DNA of 9,704 nt from UBA5536 sp964592595 (GTDB lineage: Bacteria; Bacteroidota; Bacteroidia; Bacteroidales; F082). The notes below the pieces were generated by a model. That model saw nothing but the letters and a program-made list of their open reading frames with translations. It had not been told where the DNA came from and did not search any database. This document shows, piece by piece, positions 6,576 to 9,704 of the stretch (within the stretch, counting starts at the first letter, position 1; every line of letters starts with the position of its first letter). Location: positions 1-9,704 of the forward strand of contig CAZQFH010000087.1 of NCBI GenBank assembly GCA_964592595.1, given 5' to 3'. Position numbers and translations under genes: made by a program.

Positions 6576-7331
6576 ATGAAAAAACACGCTGCTTTTATAC
6601 CTATTCTATTGTTGGCCATGATGTTTGTGTTTCAATCCTGTAATAAAGATGATAACAATCCGGAGCTAGCCACACTCGAAATTGAAATGCTCCATCATGT
6701 AAACAATGATTTGCTCAAATTCAATGAGTTGATCTACGAAAATGAGTTTGGCAATCAATTCAGCGTTTCCCGTTTGCAGTATTTCGTTTCTGATTTTGAG
6801 TTAGTACATGAGGATGGTCGGACTTTTAAAATAGATACCGCTTTTTATGTGGATGGGCTTGTTTCAGAAACACTTAGCCTAAAAACAGATTTGCAAATTC
6901 CTTTTGGTAATTATACGGCCGTACGTTTTGTTTTTGGTTTGGACGAAGCCCGAAACACCAATGGTGCCTATCCCAATCCTCCCGAAAACAATATGGAATG
7001 GCCTATTCCGCTTGGCGGAGGCTATCACTATATGAAACTGGAAGGTAAAGTGGCAGCAGGAGAGGTGCAAAATAACTTTCAGGCGCATACCGGCCCTACC
7101 AATGGCAATCAAAATTATATTGAGATTAGCCTGGATGGTTCTTTGTTTTTGGCAGACAGCCCGCAAGAGTTATTGATTATTGGCATGGATATCAACAAAT
7201 GGTGGCATATTCCCAATCTGCTCGACCTCAATGAGATCACCATGGTGATGGGCAATCAGGAAATTCAGGAAAAACTTAAAGCTAACGGAAATGATGTGTT
7301 TCGGGTGGAGCCGTTGATAGGGATTAATTAG
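6576..7331 (+). CDS. MbnP-like lipoprotein (copper-associated family)
   Basis: The 251-residue product starts MKKHAAFIPILLLAMMFVFQ and has Cys22 in the lipobox FQSC, followed by NKDDNN, so it is a secreted lipoprotein. The start at 6576 gives a standard signal peptide; in-frame ATG at 6552 and TTG at 6537 would only lengthen it. Family-like features are NQFSVSRLQYFVSDFELVHE (about 60-79), GLDEARN and GAYPNPPENNMEWPIPLGGG (about 121-149). GYHYMKLEGK (149-158), FQAHTG (His171) and MDINKWWHIPNLLDL (204-218) follow. These match the MbnP-like domain, known from methanobactin operons and from widespread proteins next to MauG-type di-haem peroxidases. No peroxidase gene is present here. The pattern has one Trp in MEWP where the family often has two. 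A role in copper binding is family-based inference. Confidence 0.75.
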   Translation: MKKHAAFIPILLLAMMFVFQSCNKDDNNPELATLEIEMLHHVNNDLLKFNELIYENEFGNQFSVSRLQYFVSDFELVHEDGRTFKIDTAFYVDGLVSETLSLKTDLQIPFGNYTAVRFVFGLDEARNTNGAYPNPPENNMEWPIPLGGGYHYMKLEGKVAAGEVQNNFQAHTGPTNGNQNYIEISLDGSLFLADSPQELLIIGMDINKWWHIPNLLDLNEITMVMGNQEIQEKLKANGNDVFRVEPLIGIN

Positions 7332-7421
7332 TGATTGTCCATTAAGTCAAGTGATTGGATTGTAATGTTCGAGATCAAGGCTCAGGTATCATCCAACAGC
7401 CAATCGTGAAAACTAAAAAAA

Positions 7422-7634
7422 TTAAAAATTCCTTCTGCTGTGTTTACGAACGATCTCCAGTGGATCGGGCAGATCGCTGGGGGCATAAGGGGGGGTAGGG
7501 TTATTTTTGAGGTAGGTTTCCATAGCAGATGCTGCATCGAATGTGCTTGCATCCCTTGAAGCAGCATAATAGCTTAGCAGTTCCGAAATTTTTTGTTCGT
7601 CTTTGTTATGTGATGGGTTGTAGGGCATAATCAT
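7422..7634 (-). CDS. Small hypothetical protein (70 aa)
   Basis: The product is hydrophilic, starts MIMPYNPSHNKDEQKISELL and is rich in Ala, Ser and Asp in the middle (YYAASRDASTFDAASAMETY). It then has a Pro-rich stretch (NPTPPYAPSDLPDPLE) and a basic end (RKHSRRNF). There is no signal peptide or membrane segment. A second ATG two codons on (7628) is an equal start candidate; an upstream in-frame TAA limits extension. It lies on the same strand as the disrupted sigma-like gene, separated by 165 bp carrying the 11-bp repeat array, which would be its promoter region. No family was recognised. It could be a small partner or regulator, but the sequence does not show this. Confidence 0.5.
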   Translation of the reverse strand: MIMPYNPSHNKDEQKISELLSYYAASRDASTFDAASAMETYLKNNPTPPYAPSDLPDPLEIVRKHSRRNF

Positions 7635-7676
7635 GGCGAAAATATTCGCTTTTTTCTGATTTTTACTCTTCGTTTT

Positions 7677-7694
7677 TGCAACGCTTTAGTTGCA
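7677..7694. repeat. 6-bp inverted repeat upstream of the 70-aa gene
   Basis: TGCAAC-GCTTTA-GTTGCA is a perfect short dyad 43 bp upstream of the ATG at 7634. It lies between the 11-bp array and the gene, in a position suited to an operator or a leader hairpin. Short enough that chance cannot be excluded. Confidence 0.3.
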
Positions 7695-7720
7695 TTTTGC
7701 TGCGGTGATGCAGGACATTT

Positions 7721-7786
7721 TGTGTCACAAATGTGTCACAAATGTGCTACAACTGTCAGACAATTGTAGGACAAATGTGTTGTAAT
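7721..7786. repeat. Array of six 11-bp units, consensus TGTnnnACAAn
   Basis: The units run without gaps: TGTGTCACAAA, TGTGTCACAAA, TGTGCTACAAC, TGTCAGACAAT, TGTAGGACAAA, TGTGTTGTAAT. The first two are identical and the last is the most diverged. Each unit has a dyad core TGT-nnn-ACA, and the 11-bp period puts every unit on the same face of the helix. A degenerate copy (TGCAGGACATTT, 7709-7720) precedes them. The array fills most of the 165-bp gap between the sigma-like gene and the 70-aa gene. It has the form of a cooperative protein-binding array or an iteron group. Confidence 0.75.
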
Positions 7787-7802
7787 GTATAATTATACAT
7801 TA
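7783..7802. repeat. 20-bp perfect palindrome over the stop codon of the sigma-like gene
   Basis: TAATGTATAATTATACATTA is fully self-complementary with no spacer. It contains the TAA stop (7800-7802, minus) of the sigma-like gene and overlaps the last 11-bp unit. Being almost all A/T and lacking a loop, it would make a weak RNA hairpin, so a DNA-level role (cruciform or dimer binding site) is at least as likely as termination. Confidence 0.6.
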
Positions 7803-8531
7803 ATTTTTTTTCTTTTCCTTTTCCAAATAGGACTTCAATCTTTTGATTAAGAGTGATTTACGCTGCCTGGCATTCTCTTCCGTTATCCCAAATTTATTGC
7901 ATACGTCGGCTATAATTTGCGGGAATTGTTTGCCTTTGTGCATGATGGGTTCTGCCATCATAAGCAAAAACTTTTGGTCTTTTGGCTTCAGCTTTTTGAA
8001 GACCTTAGCAAATAGTTTCAGGTCTTTTTTTAATGCAAAATCATCTTGATGCAGCTCCGGCAAGGCATGCTTTATGTTGTTATATTCCTGTAGTGCATGT
8101 TGGTCTGTTATTCTCTTGATTTCCGTTGGAGGCAACCATACATAAACCTCCTTATCCTGCCATTGTTCTTTCAGAACATCCTGGAAAAGCTTTGGTATAA
8201 TTATGGAATCCAGGTGATTAAAAATGGCAGCCTGCATGCTGAATGAAGATCTTTTTCCGTTGTCAAGCTCCAGCAAAATTTCAGGATTATCAAAAATGTA
8301 TATCAGCACACTTCCATACAGCGATTTGGCCAATTTGGTTTCAATTTCCTCGGTGTAATCAGCTGTTTGGTCAAGGCAAAATTCGTACAAACGGTCGTTG
8401 TGCCGATTTGTAAATTCCTGAAAAGCTTTATAGGCCTGCTACTTGTTGTTTGATGCTATCATTTGTAGCAACTGAAGCTCGTTTTGTTCGCTCAGCGGGT
8501 CGTTTATCAAGTCGTTTTTTTCTGCCTTCAT
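7800..8531 (-). pseudogene. Sigma-70/ECF-like protein interrupted by an amber codon
   Basis: A 243-codon frame starts at ATG 8531 (a TAG lies just upstream) with MKAEKNDLINDPLSEQNELQ and LLQMIASNNK. It meets TAG at codon 31 (8441-8439) and continues without a break as QAYKAFQEFTNRHNDRLYEF. Residues about 24-100 have the helical pattern of sigma region 2 (AYKAF...DRLYEF...EEIETKL...VLIYIFDNPEILL). Residues about 180-237 resemble a region-4 HTH: LKPKDQKFLLMMAE, FPQIIADVCNKFGITEENAR, QRKSLLIKRLKSYL. The tail is Lys-rich. After the TAG the nearest possible start is a TTG at 8390, which would delete the beginning of region 2, so a shortened functional protein is unlikely. TAG is used as a genuine stop by the MbnP-like gene, so the code is not reassigned. 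Sigma-like identity is from pattern, not a search; sequencing error at the TAG cannot be ruled out. Confidence 0.65.
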
Positions 8532-8887
8532 TTGTGTTAACTATTTAATCTTTATCAGTTGCATTAGTAAAAGAGCGCCTGATGAAATCGTTTCACAAAA
8601 AAAAACATACTTTTTTAGGTGTAAACTAATTGTTAACAAAACAGCTGGTTTTGTACTAATAATTGTTTAAAACCTTTAAAATGAGTTATATAAGAAAATC
8701 AAGTTGTGCATAACTTTCCATTTTATCAACATTTGTTGAAAAATATCGCAGATTTTTGGCAAAAAAGCATTTCAGCCAGACTAATTTACGCTTTACAAAC
8801 GTGAATATTTGCTTGATGAAGGCGCATAAATTGCCGCTAATAGATGCTTTATTAGTCATGCAAAGGTCTTGCTGGTGAATACTAATC
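8532..8887. other. AT-rich gene-free segment with DnaA-box-like 9-mers and small palindromes
   Basis: No credible gene is seen. It contains an A/T-rich core (8600-8760), the palindrome TTGTTAACAA (8630-8639) and the dyad TGAAA-TCG-TTTCA (8583-8595). TGTGCATAA (8705-8713) and TTATCAACA (8723-8731) each differ by one base from the DnaA box (TGTGGATAA / TTATCCACA) and lie in opposite orientation. The second box overlaps a hairpin, TCAACA-TT-TGTTGA (8726-8739). This is the 5' region of the sigma-like gene; no convincing TAnnTTTG promoter was found. Confidence 0.35.
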
Positions 8888-9327
8888 CGTTTCCAGCTGA
8901 GGTTTGCAGTATTTTCAGCTATGCATTGGCATTTTTATCGTTAGCAAAGTCATTTTGACCCTTTGTTCTGCTGTGATGCATCTTTGTAATCGCATATCGT
9001 GCAGCTGCAAAATCGTATCGGGCGACTACAGAGTCATCAACAACAAATGTTGACTCATTTTTAGTCTTTGTTGGTCCATAAATGGGAATGCAGCTGTCGT
9101 AAATGCGATTGCACAGTCGTAAATGGTCATTGCATAGTCGTAAAAAGTGTTTGCACTACCGTTTTTAGTCATTGCAACGACATAATGACAGCTTGCAGCA
9201 GCCTTAAAAGCGATTACACAATCATTTTTGGTCTTTGCTAAACTATTTTTAGTCTTTGCACAATCGTTTTTAGTCTTTGCACAGTAATAAATGGTCTTTA
9301 CACGTCCGTAAACGGGAATATTCCGGA
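8888..9327. repeat. Degenerate tandem array, about 21 units of 21 bp
   Basis: From 8909 to 9327 the sequence divides into 20 contiguous units, nineteen of 21 bp and one of 20 bp (9098-9117), with a weaker unit at 8888-8908. Most units begin C[A/G]T, then a T- or A-run (TTTTT or AAA), [A/G]GTC near positions 8-11, TTGCA at 13-17, and often CA.T at the end. The clearest are 9056-9076, 9118-9138, 9139-9159, 9160-9180, 9223-9243, 9244-9264, 9265-9285 and 9286-9306; 9244-9264 and 9265-9285 differ at only three positions. The 21-bp period equals two helical turns. No direct-repeat/spacer alternation exists, so it is not CRISPR. Lack of a start codon and shifted unit lengths argue against coding. 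Confidence 0.8.
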
Positions 9328-9704
9328 ATTGGGAAGGTTATCAAAACGTTTTTAAACCGACTAAACGGGAAATTGTGCCGTAATGACAGGAATGAAACGA
9401 TAATAGCTCTTTTCGGGGTTTTTCATTATTTGAAGTTTTGTTTTTAAGGAAACATTGTCTATTTTTGAAGGTCTTTAACTGCTGCCAGGCAGTCGCTTGT
9501 TTTTTATTGGGTAAGCCAGTATTGGTTTACTATTCAGGGTCGCATTTTAGTCAGGATGGAGAAGGCGGATAAAAGTGCACCAATGCATTGTGCATGAGGT
9601 GCTGAATGAAAGATAGTGATATTGTGAACTTTGAAAAATAGAATACAAATATGAGTCTGGTCTAAAAACTCCCAAAATTTAGCATCAGTGAGAGTTGCAT
9701 ATTT
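9328..9704. other. Gene-free segment with two stem-loops
   Basis: No coding region of credible length or codon pattern is visible on either strand. Two plus-strand hairpins stand out: GTAAGCCA-GTAT-TGGTTTAC (9511-9530; 8-bp stem with one G-U) and GCACC-A-ATGCA-TTG-TGCAT-GA-GGTGC (9577-9602; 10 pairs with a small internal loop). Neither is followed by a T-tract. A small RNA or the leader of a gene beyond the window is possible but unsupported. Confidence 0.3.

Noticed and set aside
7352..7405. GATTGG...CCAATC as terminator of the MbnP-like gene
   Set aside because: Six-base arms are about 40 nt apart with no T-tract following on the plus strand.
7800..8390. A 196-aa intact gene starting at a TTG
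   Set aside because: The same frame extends upstream through only one amber codon to an ATG at 8531, and the upstream residues complete the sigma region 2 pattern, so the TTG start is an artefact of the nonsense codon.
8439..8441. Genetic code reassignment of TAG
   Set aside because: The MbnP-like gene ends with TAG at a natural C-terminus, and the other intact genes stop normally; nothing else suggests recoding.
8888..9327. CRISPR array
   Set aside because: Units are contiguous and uniformly degenerate, with no alternation between constant repeats and unique spacers, and no cas genes nearby.
9479..9508. Intrinsic terminator (ACTGC...GCAGT then a T6 run)
   Set aside because: The stem is only 5 bp, the T-run is separated by six bases, and no gene ends before it.

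Overview
The window looks like chromosomal DNA of a Bacteroidota bacterium (class not determined). The supporting signs are moderate-to-low GC, start codons without clear Shine-Dalgarno sequences, one promoter matching the Bacteroidota -7 box TAnnTTTG, abundant SKKDDN/NKDDNN-type outer-surface lipoproteins, and a periplasmic-TPR histidine kinase next to a NarL-type regulator.

Layout. Positions 1-314 are a transposase-free segment bounded by 19-bp inverted repeats (a MITE-like element) and packed with short hairpins. It abuts, and appears to clip, the 3' end of an FmdE-like gene (302-816, minus) that also carries two frameshifts. A strong hairpin terminator (934-965) separates this from a minus-strand block, read in order: NarL-type response regulator (6349-5714), TPR histidine kinase (5701-3629), lipoprotein with two Ig/PKD-like domains (3544-2519), lipoprotein with a C-terminal DUF2135/YfaP-like domain (2446-989). 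Stem-loops sit before both lipoprotein starts, so the block may be one transcription unit with internal control points. Divergent from it, behind a shared intergenic region with a perfect 7-bp dyad, is an MbnP-like lipoprotein (6576-7331, plus), a family associated with copper handling.

The right third is accessory-looking. On the minus strand a sigma-70/ECF-like gene (8531-7800) is split by an in-frame amber codon at position 31. It is followed by a 20-bp perfect palindrome over its stop codon, an array of six 11-bp units of form TGTnnnACAAn, and a 70-residue protein of unknown function. Upstream of it lie about 1.17 kb without a convincing gene. That stretch holds an AT-rich segment with two DnaA-box-like 9-mers and a 440-bp degenerate tandem array with a near-constant 21-bp period.

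Working together (inference): the regulator and kinase form a partner pair whose most obvious targets are the downstream lipoproteins and the divergent MbnP-like gene. The helically phased arrays on either side of the disrupted sigma-like gene (11 bp, one turn; 21 bp, two turns) are the least explained part of the window and the best candidates for something undescribed.
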